NCBI GenBank assembly: GCA_016177915.1
Contig: JACOUI010000320.1
Location: 1 to 40,770, forward strand
From: Planctomycetia bacterium
GTDB lineage: Bacteria; Planctomycetota; Planctomycetia; Pirellulales; S012-138
Length of the DNA stretch: 40,770 nucleotides
Direction of reading: 5' to 3'
In this document: positions 1 to 7,569 of the stretch, one piece after another
How positions within the stretch are numbered: the stretch's first letter is position 1
Layout: each line of letters begins with the position of its first letter
Notes under the pieces: generated by a model
The model's input: only the letters and a program-made list of their open reading frames with translations
Databases searched by the model: none
Told to the model about the DNA's origin: nothing
Program-made: the position numbers and the translations under genes

Positions 1-24
1 CCCCGCACGGGGGGAGGGAGCGGA

Positions 25-54
25 TAGTCAAAATCGTTGCCTCCGGCGTATCCT
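25..54 (+). promoter_or_regulatory. candidate promoter of the formate dehydrogenase genes
   Basis: TAGTCA (25-30) and TATCCT (49-54) are 18 bases apart and resemble sigma-70 -35 and -10 boxes at 4 of 6 positions each. If used, transcription would begin near 61, which favours the ATG at 125 over the one at 56 as the start of the first gene. The evidence is pattern only. Confidence 0.25.
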
Positions 55-124
55 GATGTCGGCACGACGGAACGACGTTTGCACCTTCCGCCCGGTCATG
101 CATCTTGTGTTGCAGAGATCGTCC

Positions 125-1873
125 ATGCCGCATTTGCGTCCGAAGACCAAGGCCCAGCCGTACCGCCAACCGCGCAGCGACTCCGCCGTCGATGCGGCGG
201 CCGCGCGGCAGGGGACTGCGCCGCACGAGCTTTTGCCGGTGCTTCAGGACGTTCAGCGAGCATCCGGCTCTCTCAGCCGACAGGCGCTGGGCGCTGCCGC
301 CGACGCCCTCCGCCTGCCCGACGCGAACGTCTGCGGCGTGGCGACGTTCTACTCGCTCCTGGCGACAAGGCCGCAGCGCGCCCCCGTCGTGCGATTGTGC
401 GACGGGCCGGTGTGCATGCTGGCGGGCTGCCCGGCCGTGCGCGCGGCATTGGAGAAGGCGGCGGCAGCGGGCGGGTTTTCCGTCGTGAGGACAAGCTGCC
501 TGGGGCTGTGTGATCGTGCGCCGGCGGCATTGGTCGACGGCGAGGCCTGCGGGCCGCTCTTGGCCGACAATGTCGCCGCGGCCCTTTCCGACTGGGGCGG
601 CGAGCAGCCGACGTACGCCGACCCGCGCCTCGGCGAGACGCGCCGCCTGATGGAGCGACTTGGGCGCGTCGATCCCGACGACATTCAAACTGCCCTGGCC
701 GCTGGGGCCTATGAAGTCCTGGCAGCGGCACTCCAGGAGACGCCATCGCGAGTGCTGGAGGCGGTCGCCGCGTCGGGATTGCAAGGCCGAGGCGGGGCGG
801 GCTTTCCGGCCGGCCGAAAATGGCCGTTCGTCGCCGCCGCAGCCGGGCCGCAAAAATACGTCGTCTGCAACGCCGACGAATCGGAGCCGGCCAACTTCAA
901 GGACCGCATCCTCCTGGAAGGCGACCCGCACTTGCTGCTGGAAGGCATGGCGCTGGCGGCCTATGCCGTCGGCGCGAGCGAGGGCTACGTCTACGTCCGC
1001 GGCGAATACGCCGATTCGGCGCGCCGCGTCGAGCAAGCCATCCGGCAAGCGGCCGATCAAGGCTGGCTCGGCGCTAAGATCGCCGGCGGCGAATTCTCCT
1101 TCCGCGTCCGCGTCCATCGCGGCGCCGGGGCCTATATCTGCGGCGAGGAGACGGCCCTCTTGGAATCGCTGGAAGGCAGGCGCGGCGAGCCCCGCGTGCG
1201 GCCGCCCTACCCGGTCACGCACGGTCTCTTCGGCCGGCCGACGCTCGTCTCCAACGTGGAGACGCTCTGCAACGTGCCCCTCATCGTGCGAAACGGGGCC
1301 GCCTGGTTCCGCGCGCTGGGAACGCAGAATAGCCCAGGAACGAAGATGTTCACGATCACCGGCCACGTCCATCGCCCCGGCGCGGTCGAAGTCCCGCTGG
1401 GCACGACGCTGCGGGAATTGATCGACGGCCTGGCGGGCGGGATGCGGGCCGGGTCGAGCTTCAAAATGGCCCTGACGGGCGGGGCGGCGGGAACGATCGT
1501 CGGCGAGGCGGCGCTCGACGTGCCGCTCGACTATGCATCGCACCGGCAGGGCGTGGCCATGGGCAGCGGCGGGATTCTCGTCATGGACGAGTCGGTGCGC
1601 GTCGTCGAGCTCCTGGCCTGGCTGCTTTGGTTCTTTGAAAATGAATCCTGCGGCAAGTGTACGCCCTGCCGCGTCGGCACGCGCGAGGCGCGCCTCATCG
1701 TCGATCGGCTCTGCGCCGGCGGCCCGCGGAAGGACGACCTCGAACAACTGAAACAGCTCGCGCGGATGTTGAAAACGACGTCGCTCTGCGGCCTGGGGCA
1801 GTCGGCGGCCTGGCCGATCGAAAGTGCATTTGCGAACTTCAGCGCGGAGTTGAGGAAGGCCGCCGATGCCTGA
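125..1873 (+). CDS. NAD-linked formate dehydrogenase beta subunit, NuoE-NuoF (FdsG-FdsB) fusion
   Basis: This flavoprotein subunit passes electrons between formate oxidation and NAD. Two domains are joined, about 582 residues from this start. The N-terminal thioredoxin-like NuoE/FdsG part has the [2Fe-2S] cysteines C92, C97, C125 and C129 (CX4C, then SCLGLC). The NuoF/FdsB part has the FMN/NADH loop GRGGAGFPAGRKW from residue 221, then ESCGKCTPCR (C509, C512, C515) and a fourth cysteine at 555 (SLCGLG) for a [4Fe-4S] cluster. In Rhodobacter and Cupriavidus these parts are separate genes, fdsG and fdsB. ATGs at 56 and 98 would add 23 or 9 residues with no conserved feature and no better ribosome site, so I chose 125. 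The catalytic subunit follows after 181 bases. Family assignment is firm; use of formate rests on that neighbour, since hydrogenase and complex I subunits share these domains. Confidence 0.9.
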   Translation: MPHLRPKTKAQPYRQPRSDSAVDAAAARQGTAPHELLPVLQDVQRASGSLSRQALGAAADALRLPDANVCGVATFYSLLATRPQRAPVVRLCDGPVCMLAGCPAVRAALEKAAAAGGFSVVRTSCLGLCDRAPAALVDGEACGPLLADNVAAALSDWGGEQPTYADPRLGETRRLMERLGRVDPDDIQTALAAGAYEVLAAALQETPSRVLEAVAASGLQGRGGAGFPAGRKWPFVAAAAGPQKYVVCNADESEPANFKDRILLEGDPHLLLEGMALAAYAVGASEGYVYVRGEYADSARRVEQAIRQAADQGWLGAKIAGGEFSFRVRVHRGAGAYICGEETALLESLEGRRGEPRVRPPYPVTHGLFGRPTLVSNVETLCNVPLIVRNGAAWFRALGTQNSPGTKMFTITGHVHRPGAVEVPLGTTLRELIDGLAGGMRAGSSFKMALTGGAAGTIVGEAALDVPLDYASHRQGVAMGSGGILVMDESVRVVELLAWLLWFFENESCGKCTPCRVGTREARLIVDRLCAGGPRKDDLEQLKQLARMLKTTSLCGLGQSAAWPIESAFANFSAELRKAADA

Positions 1874-1888
1874 AAGGCGATGGTAGGA

Positions 1889-1997
1889 AGCCCGGCTGAA
1901 GCCGGCTGTGCGGTCTCCACATGACTTGAGCGGTGCAGCGACACCCGGCACCACCGACTGAAGTCGGTGGCAGACAGACGAGCCGGCTAAAGCCGGC
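1889..1997. repeat. three stem-loops with GA/AA loops between the formate dehydrogenase genes
   Basis: Three REP-like palindromes lie in a row: CCGGCT-GA-AGCCGG near 1892-1905, CCACCGACT-GA-AGTCGGTGG at 1951-1970 (perfect 9-bp stem), and GCCGGCT-AA-AGCCGGC at 1982-1997. A further CCGGCT-GA-AGCCGG occurs at 20285-20298. The shared design of a GC-rich stem closed by a two-base purine loop suggests one family of intergenic repeats. None is followed by a T-run, so they look more like mRNA-stability or repeat elements than terminators. Confidence 0.75.
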
Positions 1998-2054
1998 AAC
2001 ATGCGCGTCGCGCGTCCTGGGAAGCGCGGAGACGAGCGCGATTGGGATTGGGAA

Positions 2055-4886
2055 ATGCCGAAACTCACGATCAACGACAGGCCGATCGAAGTCGCCGCCG
2101 GGACGACGATCCTAGAGGCCGCGGCCGCGGCGGGCGTCGTCGTGCCCACGCTCTGCCACCACAAGGACCTCTCGCCCGTCGGGTCGTGCCGGCTGTGCCT
2201 GGTCGAGGCCGACCCCCTGCCGGGGCAAGTGGCGGCTTGCACGACCGCTGTTTCCGATGGCATGGCGGTGCGCAGCGAGACGCCCGCTCTCGTCGATTCG
2301 CGGCGGATGATCCTGGAGATGCTGCTGGCCGGCTACGACGACTCGGGCGGCGAAGCGGCGCGCGGTGGCGCGGACGATCCCAAGCACGAATTCCTCCGCT
2401 GGGTGCGGCACTACGACGTGCGTCGCCCGGCGGCTCGACCGCCGCGCTACGCCGTCGATTCCGACCCCAACCCCTTCATTCGCGTCGACCTCAACCAGTG
2501 CATTTTGTGCACGCGGTGCGTGCGGGCCTGCGCCGAGGTGCAGGGGCGCTTCGTGTGGGGCGTGGGCTATCGCGGGGCGGAGGCGAAGATCGTCGCCGGC
2601 CTAGACACGACGATGCTCGATGCGCGATGCGAGTCGTGCGGCGCCTGCGCCGCCTATTGCCCGACGGGCGCCCTCGTGGACCGGATGTCGCTGGGCCGCC
2701 CGCAGCCGGACAAGCGTGTCACCACCGTCTGCGGCTACTGCGGCGTGGGCTGCCAGTTCGACCTGGAGGTCCGCGCCGGGCGGGTGATCGGCGTCGCGTC
2801 AAACGCCGCGGCGCCGGTCAACGGCATGGCGCTGTGCGTCAAGGGCCGCTACGGCTACGACTTCATCCACCATCCGGACCGTCTCACGCGGCCGAAAGTG
2901 CGCGAGTATCTGCTTTCGGGGCGCAATCGCAAGCCGGGCGGCGATCGCGGCCCGTGGGTCGACGCCGATTGGGGTACCGCCCTGTCGCTCATCGCCAAAA
3001 AGCTGCACGAGGTGCGCAACTCGTCCGGCCCGGACGCAATCGGCGTTTTGGCCTCGGCCAAGTGCACCAACGAGGAAAACTACCTGATGCAGAAATTCGC
3101 CCGGCAGGCGATCGGCACCAACAACGTCGATCACTGCGCGCGGCTTTGCCACTCCTCGACCGTAGCCGGCCTGGCGATGGCCTTCGGCTCCGGCGCGATG
3201 AGCAACTCGATGCGCGACGTGGCGGAGCACGCCAGGGCGATGCTCATCATCGGGTCCAACACGACCGAGCAGCACCCGGTGTTCGGGACCATGATCCGCC
3301 AGGCCGTCTTACATCGCGGGACGAAGCTGGTCGTGGCCGACCCGCGGCAAATCGATATCACCGAATTCGCGGCGCTGCACCTGCGGCACAAGCCCGGCAC
3401 CGACGTGGCCCTCGTCAACGGCCTGGCCCACGTGATCCTGGAAAACGGCTGGCACGACGAGGCGTTCCTGCGCGAGCGCTGCGAGGGGTTCGAGGAAGTG
3501 CGCGAGTGCGTGGAGAAATACACCCCCGAGCGCGTAGAGAAAATCACGGGCGTGCCGGCGGGCGACTTGCGGCGCGCGGCGGAGCTTCTGGCCAACAACC
3601 GTCCCATGGCCGTCATCTGGGCGATGGGCATCACGCAGCACACGACCGGCGTGCTCAACGTTTTGGCCCTGGCGAACCTGCAAATGTTGCTGGGAAACCT
3701 CGGCGTTCCCGGCGGGGGCGTGAATCCCCTGCGCGGCCAGAATAACGTGCAGGGGGCCTGCGACGTGGGCGCGCTGCCCGATTTGTTGCCCGGCTATCAG
3801 CGCGTCGCCGACCCGGCCGCGATCGCGACGTTCTCAGCCGCTTGGCAACTGAATCGGGCCGCTGCGCCCGAAGCCCTCTCGCCGCGCCCCGGGCTGACCG
3901 TCACGGAAATGATCGACGCCGCCGGCAAGCCGGAAGGCGCGCCCACGCGAATTCGCGCGCTCTATGTCCTGGGCGAAGACCCCGTCCTGACCGAGCCGGA
4001 TAGCAACCACGTCCGCGGCTGCCTGTCGCGGGCGGAGTTCGTCGTTTTGCAGGAGATTTTTCCGTCGGAGACGGCGGCGTATGCCGACGTGCTCTTGCCG
4101 GGGGCGTCGTTCGCCGAGAAAAGCGGGACGTTCACGAACACCGAACGGCGGATTCAGCTTGTCCGCCAGGCGATCGATCCGCCCGGCCAGGCGCGCCCCG
4201 ACTGGCGAATCACCGCCGAACTGGCGCGGCGCGTGCTGGCGCTGCGCGGGTCCGCGCCGGCCGGGGCGCAAGCTGGCTGGGATTACGCAGGGCCTCCGCA
4301 GATCATGGAGGAAATCGCGGCGCTTTCGCCGCACTATGCCGGCGTGCGGCACAGCCGCCTGGAAAACGCGACGCTCCAGTGGCCCGTGCCGGCGCTCGAT
4401 CATCCCGGCACGCCGATCCTGCACGTGGGCCGCTTCCCGCGCGGCAAGGGCAAGCTGCACGTCGTCGAGCACCTGCCCCCCGCGGAGCTGCCCGACGCCG
4501 ATTTCCCCTTCCTCCTCACGACCGGCCGCGTCCTCTATCACTGGCACGGCGGCGAGCTGACGCGGCGGGCCGTGGGCCTTCTGGAAGCCTGCCCCGAACC
4601 GCTCGTCGAAATCAGCCCGCCAGACGCCGCCGCGCTTGGCATCGACGGCGGCTGCACGGTCGAGGTCGCCTCGCGGCGGGGACGGATGCGGGCGCAGGCC
4701 GTCGTCACCGAGCGCGTGGCGGAGGGGGTGGTGTTCGGGAATTTCCATTTTCCCGGAGAGGCGAACGTCAACAACCTGACGATCGCGGCGCTCGATCCGG
4801 TGGCGAAGATCCCCGAGTACAAGGTCTGCGCCGTTTGCGTGCGCCCGGTCAAACCGCCCGCGCCGGCTCCGTCTCGTACGTCGTAA
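2055..4886 (+). CDS. fdhF: formate dehydrogenase alpha (catalytic) subunit, Mo/W-bis-MGD, Cys type
   Basis: Predicted to oxidise formate to CO2, or the reverse, at a molybdenum or tungsten bis-MGD centre; 943 residues. An N-terminal [2Fe-2S] domain (C34, C45, C48, C62) leads to a two-cluster ferredoxin domain (C149, C152, C155, C159; C192, C195, C198, C202). The catalytic domain opens with its own [4Fe-4S] motif CGYCGVGC (C226, C229, C233). The active-site segment DHCARLCHSSTV places C365 where selenoproteins have Sec, so this is a cysteine enzyme. A C-terminal MGD-binding domain begins near residue 810. The reading frame is open from 2001, but MPKLTIND at 2055 is the usual start of this family. 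It ends 38 bases inside the convergent gene at 4849-5862. No fdhD or molybdenum-cofactor gene is visible in the window. Confidence 0.95.
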   Translation: MPKLTINDRPIEVAAGTTILEAAAAAGVVVPTLCHHKDLSPVGSCRLCLVEADPLPGQVAACTTAVSDGMAVRSETPALVDSRRMILEMLLAGYDDSGGEAARGGADDPKHEFLRWVRHYDVRRPAARPPRYAVDSDPNPFIRVDLNQCILCTRCVRACAEVQGRFVWGVGYRGAEAKIVAGLDTTMLDARCESCGACAAYCPTGALVDRMSLGRPQPDKRVTTVCGYCGVGCQFDLEVRAGRVIGVASNAAAPVNGMALCVKGRYGYDFIHHPDRLTRPKVREYLLSGRNRKPGGDRGPWVDADWGTALSLIAKKLHEVRNSSGPDAIGVLASAKCTNEENYLMQKFARQAIGTNNVDHCARLCHSSTVAGLAMAFGSGAMSNSMRDVAEHARAMLIIGSNTTEQHPVFGTMIRQAVLHRGTKLVVADPRQIDITEFAALHLRHKPGTDVALVNGLAHVILENGWHDEAFLRERCEGFEEVRECVEKYTPERVEKITGVPAGDLRRAAELLANNRPMAVIWAMGITQHTTGVLNVLALANLQMLLGNLGVPGGGVNPLRGQNNVQGACDVGALPDLLPGYQRVADPAAIATFSAAWQLNRAAAPEALSPRPGLTVTEMIDAAGKPEGAPTRIRALYVLGEDPVLTEPDSNHVRGCLSRAEFVVLQEIFPSETAAYADVLLPGASFAEKSGTFTNTERRIQLVRQAIDPPGQARPDWRITAELARRVLALRGSAPAGAQAGWDYAGPPQIMEEIAALSPHYAGVRHSRLENATLQWPVPALDHPGTPILHVGRFPRGKGKLHVVEHLPPAELPDADFPFLLTTGRVLYHWHGGELTRRAVGLLEACPEPLVEISPPDAAALGIDGGCTVEVASRRGRMRAQAVVTERVAEGVVFGNFHFPGEANVNNLTIAALDPVAKIPEYKVCAVCVRPVKPPAPAPSRTS

Positions 4887-5862
4887 CGGCCCAGAGATAG
4901 TGCGCCCGCTCGAACGCCGACGGGTCCGGCACGCGCAACTGGCAGAGCGAGCCGCGGAAATCGTCGATCCGCGCGAACTTCTTTTCGATCATCCAGGCCC
5001 GCAGGCCGTCGAGCATCTCGGCCAGCCGGCGCGGGCCGTGCCGCAGGAGGGCCGAGGCCGTCATCACGGCGTCCGCCCCCGCCAGCAAGTACTTGATCAC
5101 GTCCTCGGCCGAGTGGACGCCCGTCGTGGCGGCCAGCGACGCCGAGACCTTTTCGCGGAGGATCGCGATCCAGCGCAGGGGCAGTCGCGCCTCGGCCGGC
5201 GAACTCAGCTCAAGCTGCGTACACACGGCCGGCCACTCGACGTTGATGTCCGGCTGGCAGAACCGGTTAAACAGCACCAGCCCGTCCGCGCCGCTCTCGG
5301 CCAGCCGCCTGGCCACGTGTGCCGGCGACGTGAAGAACGGCCCGATCTTCACCGCCAGCGGAATCGAGATCGCCTCCCGCGCCGCCGCCACCAACTCGAC
5401 GTATCGTTCCTCAATTTCCGCGCCGCTTACCTCCGGATCGGCGCTCACCAGATAGATGTTCAGCTCGATCGCGTCGGCGCCGGCGTCCTCCAGAGACTTT
5501 GCGAACCGCAGCCACGGCCCGCGCGACGTCCCGTTCAGGCTGGCGACGACGGGAATTGCGACCGCCTTCTTGGCCTGTTCGAGGAACTTCAAGTAGCCGT
5601 CCGGGCCCGTGTTGTAATCGACGAGCGGCGGCACGGGGGTGAGGGCGCTGCGCTGGAACGGGTCGGCGCCCGGCGGCGACGGCAGAGAAAAGTCCTGCTG
5701 CTCGATTTGCTCCTCAAACAGCGACGGCAGCACCACCGCCGCCGCCCCCTCCGATTCCAGCAGCATCAGCTTGTCGAGGTGGCCCGTCAGCGGGCTGGCC
5801 GACGCGATCAGCGGATTTTTGAGCTTGAGGCCCAGGTAGCTTGTGGAAAGGTCGAGTTGCAT
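4849..5862 (-). CDS. dihydroorotate dehydrogenase-like flavoprotein
   Basis: An FMN-binding TIM barrel of 337 residues in the DHODH-like group. It opens MQLDLSTSYLGLKLKNPLI, typical of the family, and carries the core strands SLNGTSRGPW, ELNIY, AVKIGPFF and LVLFNRF, with a C-terminal phosphate-binding region TTGVHSAEDVIKYLLAGADAV. Members are commonly annotated 'dihydroorotate dehydrogenase-like protein'. Whether this one acts in pyrimidine synthesis or as another flavin oxidoreductase cannot be decided from sequence. The frame stays open upstream to 6099, but that part translates a repeat element (5909-6006), so the ATG at 5862 is the real start. No pyrimidine gene is nearby. It converges on, and overlaps by 38 bases, the formate dehydrogenase subunit. 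Confidence 0.85.
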   Translation of the reverse strand: MQLDLSTSYLGLKLKNPLIASASPLTGHLDKLMLLESEGAAAVVLPSLFEEQIEQQDFSLPSPPGADPFQRSALTPVPPLVDYNTGPDGYLKFLEQAKKAVAIPVVASLNGTSRGPWLRFAKSLEDAGADAIELNIYLVSADPEVSGAEIEERYVELVAAAREAISIPLAVKIGPFFTSPAHVARRLAESGADGLVLFNRFCQPDINVEWPAVCTQLELSSPAEARLPLRWIAILREKVSASLAATTGVHSAEDVIKYLLAGADAVMTASALLRHGPRRLAEMLDGLRAWMIEKKFARIDDFRGSLCQLRVPDPSAFERAHYLWAVTTYETEPARAV

Positions 5863-5908
5863 GGCGAACCTCCCAAGTGGCCGGCAGTGGACCACCATCC
5901 CGCCCGTA

Positions 5909-6006
5909 AGGAGCGGCCGAAAAAAACTTCCCGAATAGTCGCCTTTCGCTCCGCGAAAGGACGCTCTTTCGCGGAGCGAAAGACGACATTTATTCTTCGT
6001 TCGACC
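5909..6006. repeat. 98-bp palindromic repeat, copy 1
   Basis: Near-identical to 18433-18533: two substitutions and a 3-bp indel across about 98 bases. The core is a large inverted repeat with 22-base arms (5938-5959 and 5966-5987, one mismatch) around the 6-base loop GACGCT. Each arm is itself nearly palindromic, built on CTTTCGCTCCGCGAAAG. The copy lies in the spacer between two divergent genes. The remaining spacer (6007-6354) holds a small GCGCGC/GCGCGC hairpin near 6117-6137 but no gene that I can support. Confidence 0.9.
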
Positions 6007-6354
6007 GTAACTTCCGTGCAATCGGCATGCCGGAAGGGTTTTGCGCACTGTGCGGGAATGTGCCGTGGCGTGGAGCGGGCAATGTGTGCGGAGTGTCACA
6101 GTCGGGGCAGGTCAAGCGCGCGGATAAGCGCGCGTTGCGGCGAACCACAGAAAGTAAGACCCCTACATTCGCTCGACCATAAACCGTCCGCCGTGGCGCA
6201 TCTCCTTGAGCAGTAGCCATCAGCGATCCGTAGCATCCCTGCGACGATCGACAATCCTGCCCGGACGTTTCGGCACGCGGTGTGCTTGAAGACATCCGGG
6301 CAGGGCGGCTGCCGCAACGGCATGCTCGTCGGCCACTCGCGCAGGAGTCGCTTC

Positions 6355-7548
6355 ATGGACACGATCACGCGCCAAGACGCAGAGCAGCTTCTTTCCCCAA
6401 AGCCCGGTCCCTGCATCTCGCTCTATCTGCCGGTTCGGGTCGCCGGCCCGGAAGGCCAGCAAGGCCCGATCCGGCTGAAGAACCTGGTCCGCACGGCCAA
6501 GGAGCGGCTGATCGATCGCGGCATGCGCCCGGCCGACGCGCGCGATTTCGTCGAGCCGCTGCTCCGCCTCGGCACGGAGCCGAGCTTCTGGCAACAGGCG
6601 GGGTCAGGCCTGGCGATGTTCCATTCGAAGCAGGGGACGCGCTCGCTGCACCTGCCGCTGGCGCTGGCGGAAATGGCGGTCGTGTCGGAGCGGTTTTTCA
6701 TCAAGCCTCTCTTGCCGCTTTTGGCCGGCGACGGGCGGTTCTTCGTCCTGGGCCTCAACCAGAAGGGCGTTCGGCTCCTGGAGGCCACGCGCGACCGGAT
6801 GCGCGAGGTCGAGGTGCCCGGCATGCCCGGCAGCCTGGACGAGGCCCTGGGCTACGGCGACGAGCGGCGGAGGTTCCACAACAGCGGGCGTCAGTGGCAC
6901 GGCGGGCCGCAGCCGAACGTCTACCGCGGCAAGGGGTCGCTCGTCGACGTGGAGAGCGGCGACGTGGCGAAGTATTTCCGGCTGGTCGATCGCGCCGTGC
7001 GGTCCTACATGAACGGCAACCGGGCGCCGCTCCTCCTGGCGGCGCTGCCCGAGTTCGTCCCGATCTACCGCCAGGTGAACGGCTACCGGAACCTGCTGGA
7101 CGCGGCGGTGACGATCAACCCACAGTGGGTCGACGACGCGGCCCTGCACGCGCAGGCCTGGGCGGCGGCGGCGCCGGCCTTCGCCGAGGAGCAAAAACAG
7201 GCCGCCGGGCGGTACTGGCAGCTTGCTCATTCCGACCGGGCGACGAGCGACATCCAGGAGGTTGTGAGGGCGGCCGTAGAAGGGCGGGTGGACGTGCTGT
7301 TCGTCAATGCCAAGGCCGACGTCCGCGGCGACCTCGATGAAGCGACGGGCCGGCCGGTCCTGCACGCCAAACTCTCGGAGGGGCGCGACGACCTGGTCGA
7401 CGTGGCGGCCGCCGAGACGTTGCGGCACGGCGGGACGGTCTACGCCGGCGAGGCCGAGACGGTCCCCGGCGGCGCGCCGATGGCGGCGATCCTGCGGTTC
7501 GCGGAATCGCCGGTGGCGGGAACGCCCGCGGTAAAGGCCGCCGAATAA
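6355..7548 (+). CDS. bacterial archaeo-eukaryotic release factor family 3 (baeRF3) protein
   Basis: A 397-residue protein of the baeRF family 3, distantly related to the eRF1/Pelota middle domain. Members are proposed to act at the ribosome in translation quality control or stress, but this has little experimental support. The recognisable regions are GPCISLYLPV...GPIRLKNLVRTAKERL at the N-terminus, RFFIKPLLPLLAGDGRFFVLGL in the middle, and LDDLVDVAAAETLRHGGTVYA-type sequence close to the C-terminus (GRDDLVDVAAAETL). AGGAG about 8 bases before the ATG supports this start over one at 6280. It is followed after 21 bases by a P-type cation ATPase and the two may be co-transcribed. Confidence 0.85.
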   Translation: MDTITRQDAEQLLSPKPGPCISLYLPVRVAGPEGQQGPIRLKNLVRTAKERLIDRGMRPADARDFVEPLLRLGTEPSFWQQAGSGLAMFHSKQGTRSLHLPLALAEMAVVSERFFIKPLLPLLAGDGRFFVLGLNQKGVRLLEATRDRMREVEVPGMPGSLDEALGYGDERRRFHNSGRQWHGGPQPNVYRGKGSLVDVESGDVAKYFRLVDRAVRSYMNGNRAPLLLAALPEFVPIYRQVNGYRNLLDAAVTINPQWVDDAALHAQAWAAAAPAFAEEQKQAAGRYWQLAHSDRATSDIQEVVRAAVEGRVDVLFVNAKADVRGDLDEATGRPVLHAKLSEGRDDLVDVAAAETLRHGGTVYAGEAETVPGGAPMAAILRFAESPVAGTPAVKAAE

Positions 7549-7569
7549 GCCGCCGATCGCCAGCGTGGA

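Noticed and set aside
3129-3149. possible selenocysteine site in the formate dehydrogenase
   Set aside because: The codon at the catalytic position is TGC, so cysteine, and there is no in-frame TGA.
4900-6216. 438-codon open frame on the plus strand opposite the DHODH-like gene
   Set aside because: Arg/Gln/His-rich mirror frame that also runs through a repeat element; the opposite strand has clear family motifs.
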